A stretch of DNA of 23,072 bases, taken from NCBI GenBank assembly GCA_030145015.1, contig JAQYWI010000076.1, forward strand, positions 1-23,072, given 5' to 3'. The notes under the pieces are model-generated. The model searched no databases and was not told the DNA's origin. It saw nothing but the letters and a program-made list of their open reading frames with translations. How positions within the stretch are numbered: position 1 is the first letter of the stretch; each line of letters opens with the position of its first letter. Source of the DNA: Desulfobacterales bacterium. Its GTDB lineage: Bacteria > Desulfobacterota > Desulfobacteria > Desulfobacterales > JAHEIW01. This document shows positions 1 through 7,282 of the stretch, piece by piece. The translations under genes were made by a program, and so were the position numbers.

Positions 1-322
1 TTACATGGTCTTTGTAAAAAACTTCAAGGTGTTCAATATGATAAAAATAAATGAGGATATGGGTTCCTTCCTTGGATGTCATTTCAATACCCGGTATGCT
101 GAAAATATCTGAATATCCGTCGATTTCGACAGCGCCTCGTATGGCATTATGATCGGTTATTGCAATGCCGATTCCAAGGTCATATGCCTTTCTGGCAATC
201 GCCTCTACCCGATTAAACCCATCCGAATAGTGGGAATGAAAATGCAGATCCACCACGGTGTTTTCTTTTATTAATTCAGTTAAATTTGGTCTTTCAAATT
301 GAATGCGATAATTATCGATCAT
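1..322 (-). CDS. PHP-domain metal-dependent phosphoesterase, 3' part missing
   Basis: Reading leftward from an ATG at 322, the frame stays open to the window edge (107 codons). The product starts MIDNYRIQFERPNLTEL and then shows the PHP signature HFHSHYSDG (about residues 31-39), followed by GIGIAITDHNAIRGA and IPGIEMTSKEGTHILIY. The His residues of HxHxxxSDG, the TDHN motif and the Glu of GIEMT are the metal ligands of the N-terminal PHP fold, as in DNA polymerase III alpha and histidinol-phosphatase-like phosphoesterases. The family hydrolyses phosphoester bonds with bound divalent metals; the substrate cannot be told from this fragment. The C-terminal half lies outside the window. No strong ribosome binding site is visible. 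Confidence 0.85.
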   Translation of the reverse strand, partial: MIDNYRIQFERPNLTELIKENTVVDLHFHSHYSDGFNRVEAIARKAYDLGIGIAITDHNAIRGAVEIDGYSDIFSIPGIEMTSKEGTHILIYFYHIEHLEVFYKDHV

Positions 323-367
323 GTTTTATCAATCCTGTTTTTATTACGATATGCGGGCATACATAGC

Positions 368-476
368 GGTTGTCAAAAAAACGTTCCGCTATTGGAACGT
401 TTTTTTCTACAACCGTACATTCTTTTATGCCGCACTGCCGTATTTCGGAACATTATTATGGGAAACGGTATAAAAT
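368..476 (-). repeat. Dispersed intergenic hairpin element, copy 1
   Basis: A near-perfect hairpin occupies 368-414: arms GGTTGT/ACAACC and AAAAAAACGTTCC/GGAACGTTTTTTT around a 6-nt loop. It is followed to 476 by a conserved tail (tatgccgc, gtatttcgg, aacattattatggg, aaacggtataaa). The same block in reverse orientation occurs at 21573-21672, where the tail is better conserved than the hairpin. The element is non-coding and looks like a dispersed intergenic repeat of this genome. It may also act as a terminator, since T-runs flank the stem on both strands. Confidence 0.75.
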
Positions 477-696
477 GCGCACATATTCTATTGTTGTAAA
501 ACTTTTTAAAGAGAAACTGAGATAAATTTGAATGTGACTCTTCAATTCCCGGTATATTGGCTAAAACGGAGAATGGAAGTCGTGGCGGGCAATCTTTTCG
601 GAAGGTGATGATCGCGCTGCGCTGCTTGGCCCCATTACCGCTCAAAATTCTTAATAATTCGTTTAATATAACAAATTTCACGCCTTTAATCAAATT

Positions 697-726
697 TTGT
701 GTATTGGTCTTAAGACCAATACACAA
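697..726. promoter_or_regulatory. 30-bp perfect palindrome, operator candidate
   Basis: The half-site TTGTGTATTGGTCTT is followed immediately by its exact reverse complement, centred on TTAA. The inner core ATTGGTC..GACCAAT resembles operators of FadR/LldR-type GntR regulators (TGGTnnnACCA). No T-run follows on either strand, so a terminator is less likely. It sits 41 bp past the stop of the PilZ gene and about 375 bp upstream of the PHP gene. The role is inferred. Confidence 0.45.
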
Positions 727-767
727 TAGCCGGATACGAAACCGAATTCAAAAAATAAGCGTTCGAA

Positions 768-1397
768 TCATTTAGTCAAGTTTTTTAAAAATTTTACACC
801 AAAGCCCTCATGATTGGACCAAACGACTTCACCTTTAATTTTTAATCTTTTTTTAGTCTTGGAAGGTAAGGACAGAATTATGGTCTGCCCAATCCTGAAT
901 TTATCTTTTGTTTTAATAAAAATACCAGAAAGGCTTATATTTTCAGATTTACCTTCTAAAATTTGGTTATCAACAACAAAAATAACCGATTTGGAATAAG
1001 GCTTTCTTAGGTGCTTTCTTGAGTCAATTTTCTCTTTTTGATTTCCGCATTTTTGTTCTTTTGTGTTATCTGCTGAAATGAATTGAACGCCATATCCGTA
1101 ATTAAAAAAAGATTTTTTTAATTTTTTTCGCCACATTATTTCTGCGCGTTTGCCCTCATATTCATCCGCAAATGATACCTGTGATGAATTCTCAATTCCA
1201 AGATAAATTTCAGCTCCCGGCTCCAGGATGCTGTCTGATTCAAAATACATCCCATTTTTGCTGTGGTTTAGCATCGTAACCTTATGAAAAATTCCGGCTT
1301 TCAGATCTTTAACTGAAATCGGACGGTACTCATCTAATCGGACATTATTTCTTTTTTCCTGATTTTCGGTCTCTAGATGTCTTTCATTTCGAGCCAT
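768..1397 (-). CDS. Tandem PilZ-domain protein
   Basis: This 209-residue protein has two PilZ-like modules. The first (about 20-105) has LNHSKNGMYFES, fitting NxSxxG, but its upstream Arg pair is degenerate. The second (about 125-207) has RKHLRK (RxxxR) and ENISLSGIFIK (NxSxxG), the canonical c-di-GMP-binding residues, and ends in GEVVWSNHEGFGVKFL. PilZ proteins are cytoplasmic c-di-GMP receptors that change motility, adhesion or secretion through protein contacts; the partner here is unknown. No signal peptide or membrane segment is seen. The ATG at 1397 is preceded by AAGGAG at 9 nt. The gene is clearly more AT-rich and Lys-rich than the metabolic genes to its right. Its first module resembles the PilZ protein at 17104-17529 (GMYFESD/GIYFESD, IENSS/IENPS, GYGVQF/FGIGVEF). 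Confidence 0.85.
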   Translation of the reverse strand: MARNERHLETENQEKRNNVRLDEYRPISVKDLKAGIFHKVTMLNHSKNGMYFESDSILEPGAEIYLGIENSSQVSFADEYEGKRAEIMWRKKLKKSFFNYGYGVQFISADNTKEQKCGNQKEKIDSRKHLRKPYSKSVIFVVDNQILEGKSENISLSGIFIKTKDKFRIGQTIILSLPSKTKKRLKIKGEVVWSNHEGFGVKFLKNLTK

Positions 1398-1571
1398 TGG
1401 GTATTGCTCCTTTTCGATTGAGACAAAAATGTGATCAAAATTTGAAAAAATACGAGATAAAAAAAGGGCACTTAGGTGATAGTATTATATCGACAATATT
1501 TCTAAAAACCTTAACATTCATTTTGGCAAGAGGCCGCAAGATTATTTTGTTAAGAATAAAAGGGGCGGGAC

Positions 1572-2924
1572 TTAATTGCCGCTTTTGCCTTCTTCGCGGC
1601 GGTATAAGCGGGTCAGTCGTTCGGGGGAGAAGCCCAGATAATAGGCGATGATGATCAGCTGATTGATCAGCCATGTCTTAAAAATACCTAGATGCGTCCA
1701 ACGGCGCGGTGATGTCACCACGGCTGCGGGCACAATGACGATTTTGCCTTTGCGTTTTAATCGGCGGATCAGAATAAAATCTTCCATGATCGGCAGCTCC
1801 GGGAAACCGCCGATTTCTTCAAAAAGCACTTTTCTCAGAAAAAGCGCCTGGTCGCCATAGGGCAGCTGCAAAAGGCGGGATCGTAAATTGGCCATGCGTT
1901 CAATGATTCGAATACCCGCGCGCGTTGAATTAATGGTTAACCGGAAGGCCCCGGCCGCAACGCCGTTTTGATTCAGGGCTGAAACAATTTGATGGCTGAA
2001 GCCTTCGGGCAGCAGGGTATCGGCGTGCAGAAACACCAGTATGTCGCCCGCTGCCGCTTTGGCACCGGTATTCATCTGAAGGGCTTTGCCCGGGTTTGAT
2101 TGAATCACCGTTGCGCCCCGGAACCCGGCCAGTTCGGCCGTCTCATCAATGCTGCCGCCGTCAACGACGATCACTTCCAGGTTTTCGACACCTTCGAGGT
2201 TAGAAAATGTCCGCACAATGGCTGCCGCCTCGTTCAGCGCCGGGATGATGATGGATATATTTTGCACCGGGGACGGTTTCGCCGCGGTCTTTTTAATTTT
2301 TTGCCAGTGATGAAGATCAGCAGGTCGATCCACATCCGCTAACGATTCCAGCAGGATAAAGCTCAACCCCGATTCCCTGGCAGTCTGAAAAGTTTGAGAA
2401 AGAACTTCGCCGGTTCCCCAGTTTATGCCCTCAAACAGACGGGCATAGGTTTCAGCCGGGATGGTATTTTTCATGCCGATTAAGTAATACCCGCCGTCGC
2501 GCGCCGGGCCGAGCACCAGGTCGTTTTTTTGCAGCCCTTCAAAAGCCTGCTGAATAATATCTGCTGAAATCCCCGGGATATCGCTGCCGACAATAACGGC
2601 CGCCTTTTTTGAATCCCGAAATGCTTCTTCGAATGCACGCGCCATCCGCCGGCCAAGATCCCCCGGTCCCTGCGGCCGGTAGCTGAATTGCGACCCCAGC
2701 CACTCCTGCATTAAATCGGGATTGCCGCCTTCGTGACGGACTTCAACGGTCAGGCCGGGGCGGGAGCTTCCCTTTGAAGCAGTTGCGAGGATGTGTTCGG
2801 TCATCTGCCCCTGCAAGCGGGCGGCACCCTTTGCGCCCAGGGCCGGGATCAGACGGGTTTTGGTTTTTCCGGGCTCGGGGAATCGCGTGAAGACAATCAA
2901 CCGTTCAGGCATCACTGCCGTCAT
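1572..2924 (-). CDS. Fused rSAM/selenodomain-associated glycosyltransferases 1 and 2
   Basis: The product is 450 residues from ATG 2924, chosen because AGGAG lies 7 nt upstream; the longer frame to 3002 would overlap arsS. The N-terminal half (about 5-200) has MPERLIVFTRFPEPGKTKTRL and GPARDGGYYLIG, typical of the CofC-like TIGR04282 family. The C-terminal half (about 222-445) is a GT2-type domain with ISIIIPALNEAAAI, VVDGGSIDET and LVFLHADTLLPEGF, typical of TIGR04283. Both families were named for co-occurrence with the selenocysteine radical SAM protein, and here they are joined in one chain. In arsenosugar synthesis a glycosyl transfer is expected to follow the ArsS step; which half catalyses it cannot be told. 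The gene starts 20 nt after the selenoprotein's final stop, so it is very likely cotranscribed with it. Confidence 0.88.
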   Translation of the reverse strand: MTAVMPERLIVFTRFPEPGKTKTRLIPALGAKGAARLQGQMTEHILATASKGSSRPGLTVEVRHEGGNPDLMQEWLGSQFSYRPQGPGDLGRRMARAFEEAFRDSKKAAVIVGSDIPGISADIIQQAFEGLQKNDLVLGPARDGGYYLIGMKNTIPAETYARLFEGINWGTGEVLSQTFQTARESGLSFILLESLADVDRPADLHHWQKIKKTAAKPSPVQNISIIIPALNEAAAIVRTFSNLEGVENLEVIVVDGGSIDETAELAGFRGATVIQSNPGKALQMNTGAKAAAGDILVFLHADTLLPEGFSHQIVSALNQNGVAAGAFRLTINSTRAGIRIIERMANLRSRLLQLPYGDQALFLRKVLFEEIGGFPELPIMEDFILIRRLKRKGKIVIVPAAVVTSPRRWTHLGIFKTWLINQLIIIAYYLGFSPERLTRLYRREEGKSGN

Positions 2925-2936
2925 CTGGTTTCTCCT

Positions 2937-2950
2937 GCCTGAACTCAGGC
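2937..2950 (-). promoter_or_regulatory. Bacterial SECIS-like hairpin of arsS
   Basis: The message reads GCCTG-AGTT-CAGGC, a perfect 5-bp stem (6 if the A-U closes). Its apical loop begins 20 nt after the in-frame UGA and has G at its second position and U at its third. This fits the usual bacterial SECIS rules: loop 16-37 nt from UGA and a G in the first two loop positions. The true stop of arsS falls inside the hairpin and the ribosome site of the next gene follows directly. Confidence 0.65.
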
Positions 2951-3955
2951 TTCGATGACCCCGCCTCAGGTAAAGCCGGATCCGGCCGCACATGTATAAC
3001 AATGATCGGCGGTAATGATGGGGGTGCCGGGCTGCGGTGGTCCCGGCATCTCGGAGATGTGAATTTTTTTACCGCTCATATAAAGATCTCTTGCGAGATT
3101 GAAGTCACAATCATACAGGTATCCGTCCCAGGAAACAGATACCAGGGTTCGGCACATCAACCCTTCAATCGCGCAGGGGTTGAAATTGGAGACAAGCTTT
3201 TGCATGTAACCTTCAAAATTGCCGGATTTAATCAACCATTGCTTGAAGCGCCCCAGCGGAACATTGGCAAAACTAAATAGGCTGTTAAAGGTCACGCTCC
3301 ATTTTTTTTCAAGAATTTGATGGTATCTTTTTTCAGTTTGCTCCTGGGCTGGTGGGAAAAAGGCGCCTGTGGGATTGGATACAAGGTTAAGTTCCAGCCC
3401 GGATCCATTGCGGCCGTAGCCCACGGCATTCAACTCTTTGAGCACCGCGATGCTTTCTTCAAAAATTCCTTCGCCACGTTGCGAATCCGTCTGGTTCAGA
3501 TTCAATGATGGGAATGAGGCCACGATCACCACCCTCTGTGATTTGAGCGGTTCGATCAATCGACTCATTTTAGCCTTCAAGGCCGACAGATTTGAGCGCA
3601 ACATAATTCTCGGCGCCAGTGGAGAGATTTTCTCAATCAATTCTGTCAGGTGCGGATTTAATTCCGGTGCCCCGCCGGTAATATCCACAGTTTCAAAATG
3701 GCCTCTTTGGGCATAGGCCACCACCGCATTGAGGGTATCGGCATTCATGTTTTCATTGCGGCCCGGCCCGGCATTCAGGTGGCAGTGCTGACAGGTCTGG
3801 TTGCACAGAAATCCCAGATTGATCTGCAAAGTATGCGTGCGTTGGCGAACTAACTCAAGACGGTGTTTGGCGAGAGTCGACTTGAAAGGAGCGATATCTA
3901 TCGGGCTCTCCTCCGGTGATTGAATCGGTTTGGATATGGTTGCCTGGACATACAT
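2945..3955 (-). CDS. arsS: ArsS-type radical SAM protein with in-frame TGA (selenocysteine)
   Basis: The product is 336 residues if TGA at 2966-2968 is read as selenocysteine 330. The radical SAM motif is CNQTCQHC (Cx3Cx2C, about residues 52-59), followed by the SAM-binding region VDITGGAPELNPHL. The Cys-rich C-terminus has DCDFN and HCYTCAAGSGFT, then U-GGVIEA and a TGA stop at 2945. This is the TIGR04167 'rSAM_SeCys' family; as I recall it, Cys-type members end in CxxC...SSCGG, so U aligns with the conserved Cys. A SECIS-like hairpin follows. ArsS proteins transfer the deoxyadenosyl group of SAM to dimethylarsenic in arsenosugar synthesis. ATG 3955 is chosen because longer starts overlap the CMD gene ending at 3975; its ribosome site is weak, suggesting coupling. 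If TGA were a real stop the protein would be 329 residues and lack the tail. Confidence 0.85.
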
Positions 3956-3974
3956 TTTCAAGCCTAAATCTTTA

Positions 3975-4307
3975 TCACATGGATATTTTGTGAGCAATAT
4001 TGCGCATCTGAACGCCATGAACCAGGGAAGCGCCGCCTCTAATGGCTGTAACGACATGAACCGCTTCTGTCATTTCGGCCAGGTTAGACCCCTTTTCAAG
4101 GCAGGCCCGGGTATAGGCATCGATACAATAAGGGCATTGGACGGCATGGGCGACTGCCAGCGCAATGAGGGCTTTTTCGCGTTCGGTCAGTTCGCCTTCA
4201 GCAAATACGGCATTATAATACTCGAAGAATTTATGGGCTAATTCCGGTGCTTCTTTTCCGATTTCTTCAAATTTAGGAAGATCTTCCGGTTTGTAGTAAG
4301 TTTCCAT
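3975..4307 (-). CDS. Arsenosugar-associated AhpD/CMD-like peroxidase-like protein
   Basis: This 110-residue protein starts METYYKPEDLPKF at ATG 4307, with AGGAGGAG 8-9 nt upstream; the 13-residue longer version has no support. It is an alpha-helical carboxymuconolactone decarboxylase/AhpD fold with the redox motif HAVQCPYCIDAYT (CxxC, about residues 57-60) and the signature EAVHVVTAIRGGASLVHG. It matches my recollection of TIGR04169, the peroxidase-like family found next to the selenocysteine radical SAM protein. The CxxC implies thiol-disulfide or hydroperoxide chemistry, perhaps keeping an arsenic intermediate or the selenocysteine centre reduced; this is inference. It is the first gene of the arsS operon, with 19 nt to arsS. 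Confidence 0.88.
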   Translation of the reverse strand: METYYKPEDLPKFEEIGKEAPELAHKFFEYYNAVFAEGELTEREKALIALAVAHAVQCPYCIDAYTRACLEKGSNLAEMTEAVHVVTAIRGGASLVHGVQMRNIAHKISM

Positions 4308-4324
4308 TCTAATTTGCTCCTCCT

Positions 4325-4413
4325 TCTGGCTTCTGGTCACTGGCAACTGGATACTGGTCTTTGGCTCATGAAGTTGTCCCGCTTTTAGCCAGAAACAAGC
4401 AGCCAGCAGCCTG
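4325..4413. repeat. CTGGC-rich inverted repeat, copy A
   Basis: A left arm rich in CTGGCTTCTGG/CACTGGCAACTGG (4325-4358) faces a right arm with AGCCAGAAACAAGCAGCCAG (4387-4413), making a long imperfect hairpin between icd and the CMD gene. A similar element lies at 11495-11621. It also overlaps the likely promoter region of the arsS operon. Confidence 0.6.
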
Positions 4414-4416
4414 CCT

Positions 4417-5640
4417 CTATGCCATCTTGGCTACAATAGCTTCGGCAAATTGTGAACATTTTACTTCCGTGGCGCCTTCGATCTGCCGGGCCAGATCATA
4501 GGTGACCGTTTTTGATTGAATAGTGGATTGAAGTGCACCGCGGATGAGTTCGGATGCTTCGCGCCATCCCATATGCTCCAGCATCATGGCCCCGGAAAGG
4601 ATCAGCGAGCTCGGATTGACTTTGTCCAGACCGGCGTATTTGGGTGCGGTGCCATGAGTGGCCTCGAACACCGCACAGCGGTCGCCGATATTGGCCCCCG
4701 GAGCCATACCCAGTCCCCCCACCTGGGCGGCCAGTGCGTCCGACAGATAGTCGCCGTTTAAATTGGGTGTCGCTATCACACCAAATTCAGCCGGTCGCAG
4801 CAGTACTTGCTGAAACAGCATATCCGCTATCCGATCTTTGATAACCAGCTTGCCTTCGGGCTGCTTGCCCTGATACGTGTCATATAGTTCGGCTTCGGTA
4901 ATCGTTTGATCGCTAAATCTCTCCTGCGCAACCTCATAGCCCCACTGAGCGAAAGCCCCTTCGGTAAATTTCATGATGTTGCCCTTATGCATCAGGGTAA
5001 CGCTGGAAAAGCCGTTTGCCAGGGCATGGGCAACGGCCCTGGCAACCAGCCGTTTGGTCTTGGTTGCACTGATGGGTTTGATACCGATCCCTGCGTCTTC
5101 AGGCAACGACGTTCCCATTTGTTCGTTTAAAAATGATCGCACCTTTTCCGCTTCCGCGCTGCCGGATTGATACTCGATGCCGGCATAGAGGTCTTCGGTG
5201 TTTTCCCTAAAGATGACCATGTTGATTGCTTCAGGGTGTTTCATGGGGCTGGGTACCGATTCAATGTATTTTACCGGGCGTACGCAGGCGTATAGATCGA
5301 GCTTTTGGCGAATGGCCACGTTAATGCTGCGAATTCCCTTACCCACAGGTGTTGTCATGGGGCCCTTAATCGCCACCGCGTGATTTTCTATTTCTTCCAG
5401 GGTTTCATCTGAAAGCCAGTTGCCGGTTTTCTCAAATCCCTTTTCACCGGCAAAAACTTCCAGCCAGGAAATCTGCTTTCGGCCGTCGTAGGCTTTTTGA
5501 ACCGCCTGATCCATCACCATGCGGGCCGCCCGCCAGATATCCGGTCCGATTCCATCACCTTCGATAAACGGAATCTCCGGCGAATCGGGCACCTTCAGCG
5601 AACCATCCGCCTGCTTTTCAATGATTTTATCATTTGCCAT
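4417..5640 (-). CDS. icd: NADP-dependent isocitrate dehydrogenase
   Basis: This 407-residue cytoplasmic enzyme oxidatively decarboxylates isocitrate to 2-oxoglutarate with reduction of NADP. Seen motifs are [13 protein letters not shown], substrate-loop [16 protein letters not shown] (its Ser matches the kinase/phosphatase-regulated Ser113 of E. coli), [13 protein letters not shown], and [20 protein letters not shown]. Cofactor specificity comes from HGTAPKYAG, where Lys-Tyr marks NADP enzymes rather than NAD ones. Length is near the E. coli-type family. ATG 5640 is preferred over 5646 because AAGGA lies 7 nt upstream of it and only 1 nt from the other. With zwf nearby it is a second NADPH source. 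It follows the molybdopterin gene after a spacer of about 130 bp, so it may have its own promoter. Confidence 0.97.
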   Translation of the reverse strand: MANDKIIEKQADGSLKVPDSPEIPFIEGDGIGPDIWRAARMVMDQAVQKAYDGRKQISWLEVFAGEKGFEKTGNWLSDETLEEIENHAVAIKGPMTTPVGKGIRSINVAIRQKLDLYACVRPVKYIESVPSPMKHPEAINMVIFRENTEDLYAGIEYQSGSAEAEKVRSFLNEQMGTSLPEDAGIGIKPISATKTKRLVARAVAHALANGFSSVTLMHKGNIMKFTEGAFAQWGYEVAQERFSDQTITEAELYDTYQGKQPEGKLVIKDRIADMLFQQVLLRPAEFGVIATPNLNGDYLSDALAAQVGGLGMAPGANIGDRCAVFEATHGTAPKYAGLDKVNPSSLILSGAMMLEHMGWREASELIRGALQSTIQSKTVTYDLARQIEGATEVKCSQFAEAIVAKMA

Positions 5641-5770
5641 AATCATATCCTTTATTGCTTATCATCCTGTTATCGATTCTTCCTCAATAAATTTAAAATT
5701 CGAATGTCAAAAATGCCTTAACTCAAGTTTTTTCCAATACGCCACCACTCCATTACGCCAGTTTCTAATT

Positions 5771-6433
5771 TTAAGTTTCCACCTTTAACGCTTCAATTCT
5801 GTAGACATATTTAACCCAATCGGAGCCGTAATAATCTTCGGCAACAATGCGCAGTGGGAATCCGTGCTGTTGAGGTAATTTCTCTGCGTTGACCGCATAG
5901 GCTAAAAACACTTTATTGGAACGTATATCGGCGATTGGAAATTGTTCTACCTTTTCATAAGGACCTTTCGGCCCGGAGGCCGAAATATGGGTGGTATCTG
6001 CTTTCATGCGGGCCAGGTTGAGCACCGTCATCAGGGAGATTCCCTTCCATCTTCCATGATTTGTAAAAACTCCGGGGCAGATCATCAAAACATCGCGTTC
6101 AATCAACGGGAGTTCGAGTATCTGTGAATAGCTTAGATTGCGCGGTGCGGCGATATTCCCCTCGATTATCAGTCGCCATGATTTCAGATCGACTTCATGG
6201 TCGGTTAGACCCATGGTCTCAAAGTCTTTCAATGGGATAATTTCCAGGTTGCGCGTGTCCAGGGTGGCCGGATTTTCATCCCTTAAAGAAGACAGATCCG
6301 TTCCTTTGGGGACGACGATGCGTTTGGTTTGGGCATAGGCCTTTTTCAGCCAGAGTCCAGCACCACTGAAAAATAAGCCAACACCGCTGAGAAGTCGAAT
6401 CGTGAATTTTATAAATTGTCGTCGTGTTTTCAT
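5771..6433 (-). CDS. Tat-exported sulfite-oxidase-type molybdopterin oxidoreductase
   Basis: The 220-residue protein begins with a twin-arginine signal (TRRQFIKF), a hydrophobic stretch (about 14-28) and a likely cleavage after AYA at residues 33-35. The rest is one PF00174 molybdopterin-binding domain: DLKSWRLIIEGNI, LPLIERDVLMICPGVFTNHGRWKGI with the probable Mo-ligand Cys, and PLRIVAEDYYGSDWVKYVYRIE. The family includes sulfite oxidase, SorA and MsrP (YedY), acting on sulfur or N-oxide substrates in the periplasm. No dimerisation domain or heme domain is present, as in small MsrP-like members, so electrons must come from a separate partner. Its ATG overlaps the rpiA stop by one base (TAATG), indicating translational coupling with an unrelated cytoplasmic gene. 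The substrate is unknown. Confidence 0.85.
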   Translation of the reverse strand: MKTRRQFIKFTIRLLSGVGLFFSGAGLWLKKAYAQTKRIVVPKGTDLSSLRDENPATLDTRNLEIIPLKDFETMGLTDHEVDLKSWRLIIEGNIAAPRNLSYSQILELPLIERDVLMICPGVFTNHGRWKGISLMTVLNLARMKADTTHISASGPKGPYEKVEQFPIADIRSNKVFLAYAVNAEKLPQQHGFPLRIVAEDYYGSDWVKYVYRIEALKVET

Positions 6434-7128
6434 TAGTCGTTGCGTTTCAGATGGCGGATGTTATCTTCAGCGGCGACGATGACGTCGCTGGCCAGACCCA
6501 GGAAAAGTCCATGTTCCACAATGCCGGCACGTTCGTTCAGCCTTGCAGCCAGATCATTTGGATCCGCCATTGCGCCAAAATTTGCATCAAGGATAAAATT
6601 ATTTTGATCGGTTTGATAGGGCTGCTCTTTATCATCAAGGCGCAGGGTGACGGCGGCTCCCTGTGATTTGAGAAAGTTTTCTTCGGTTTTAACCGCAAAC
6701 GGGATGACCTCGACGGGTAAGGCCCAGTGGGTGCCCAGGCAGGCTGAAAGTTTACCTTCATCCACAATAATAATATTTTGCCGGCTGGCCTGTGCCACCA
6801 CTTTTTCCCGCAGCAGCGCCCCACCGCCGCCTTTAATCAGGTTCAGATCGGGATCGACTTCATCGGCCCCGTCGATGGTTGCATCAATCAGCGGTTGATC
6901 ATCCAATCCGCATAAGGGAATACCCAACTCACCGGCCAGGGTTTCAGTGCGGATTGAGGTCGGAATGCCGACAATGTTTTTCAAATCACCGGATTTAAGA
7001 AGTTCACCGATTCGGATCACGGCAAAGGCAGTCGTGCTGCCGGTACCCAGGCCCACCACCATGCCGGAATCAATGAATTCGACGGCGCGATGGGCCGCTT
7101 TCTGTTTTAATTCGTCCTGTTTTTCCAA
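6433..7128 (-). CDS. rpiA: Ribose-5-phosphate isomerase A
   Basis: This 231-residue enzyme interconverts ribose 5-phosphate and ribulose 5-phosphate in the non-oxidative pentose phosphate pathway. Motifs seen are MVVGLGTGSTTAF (phosphate loop), IDGADEVDPDLNLIKGGGGALLREKVVA with the catalytic Asp/Lys region, and a C-terminal PNDLAARLNERAGIVEHGLF. Length matches the family (about 220-230). The start is TTG at 7128: the N-terminus EKQDELKQKAAHRAVEF lines up with other RpiA proteins, an upstream ATG at 7147 is out of frame, and AAGGGG lies about 10 nt before TTG. It lies downstream of tal and its stop overlaps the molybdopterin gene. Confidence 0.95.
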   Translation of the reverse strand: MEKQDELKQKAAHRAVEFIDSGMVVGLGTGSTTAFAVIRIGELLKSGDLKNIVGIPTSIRTETLAGELGIPLCGLDDQPLIDATIDGADEVDPDLNLIKGGGGALLREKVVAQASRQNIIIVDEGKLSACLGTHWALPVEVIPFAVKTEENFLKSQGAAVTLRLDDKEQPYQTDQNNFILDANFGAMADPNDLAARLNERAGIVEHGLFLGLASDVIVAAEDNIRHLKRND

Positions 7129-7170
7129 CCCCGTGGTTCCCCTTCATTTGTTTGTCCAGGTGCTCAATAC

Positions 7171-7257
7171 ATCCGCAGATTTAAAGGATTCACACAGATT
7201 ATTTTTCAATTTCATAACCCCTTCTATCTATTTTTAATCTGCGTAATCTGTGGATAA
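7171..7257. repeat. CACAGATT-type intergenic inverted repeat
   Basis: The left arm atccgcagatt...cacacagatta (7171-7202) is complementary, with mismatches, to the right arm taatctgcgtaatctgtggat (7235-7257, split here as two parts: taatctgcg and taatctgtggat). It fills most of the tal-rpiA spacer. Similar TCCACAGATTACGCAGATT motifs are common intergenic repeats in many bacteria. It is non-coding. Confidence 0.55.
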
Positions 7258-7282
7258 TAATGTCTTCAAATTCATTGACGGC

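Larger units (their letters stand above)
323..767. other. AT-rich intergenic region with two inverted-repeat elements
   Basis: There is no convincing gene in this 445-bp stretch. It holds a dispersed hairpin element (368-476) and a 30-bp perfect palindrome (697-726), both listed separately. Between them (about 540-660) lies a GC-richer patch of unknown nature. Open frames here on either strand have no family resemblance and no usable ribosome binding site. Confidence 0.6.

Noticed and set aside
373..726. 117-residue open frame on the minus strand
   Set aside because: It crosses the dispersed hairpin element and the perfect palindrome, has no ribosome site, and its only 'homology' is with the other copy of the repeat at 21573-21672.
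2925..3002. 26-residue N-terminal extension of the fused glycosyltransferase
   Set aside because: It lies over the arsS C-terminus and SECIS hairpin, and a strong ribosome site precedes ATG 2924.
3956..4057. 34-residue N-terminal extension of ArsS
   Set aside because: It would overlap the end of the CMD-like gene by 83 bp and does not resemble the family N-terminus.
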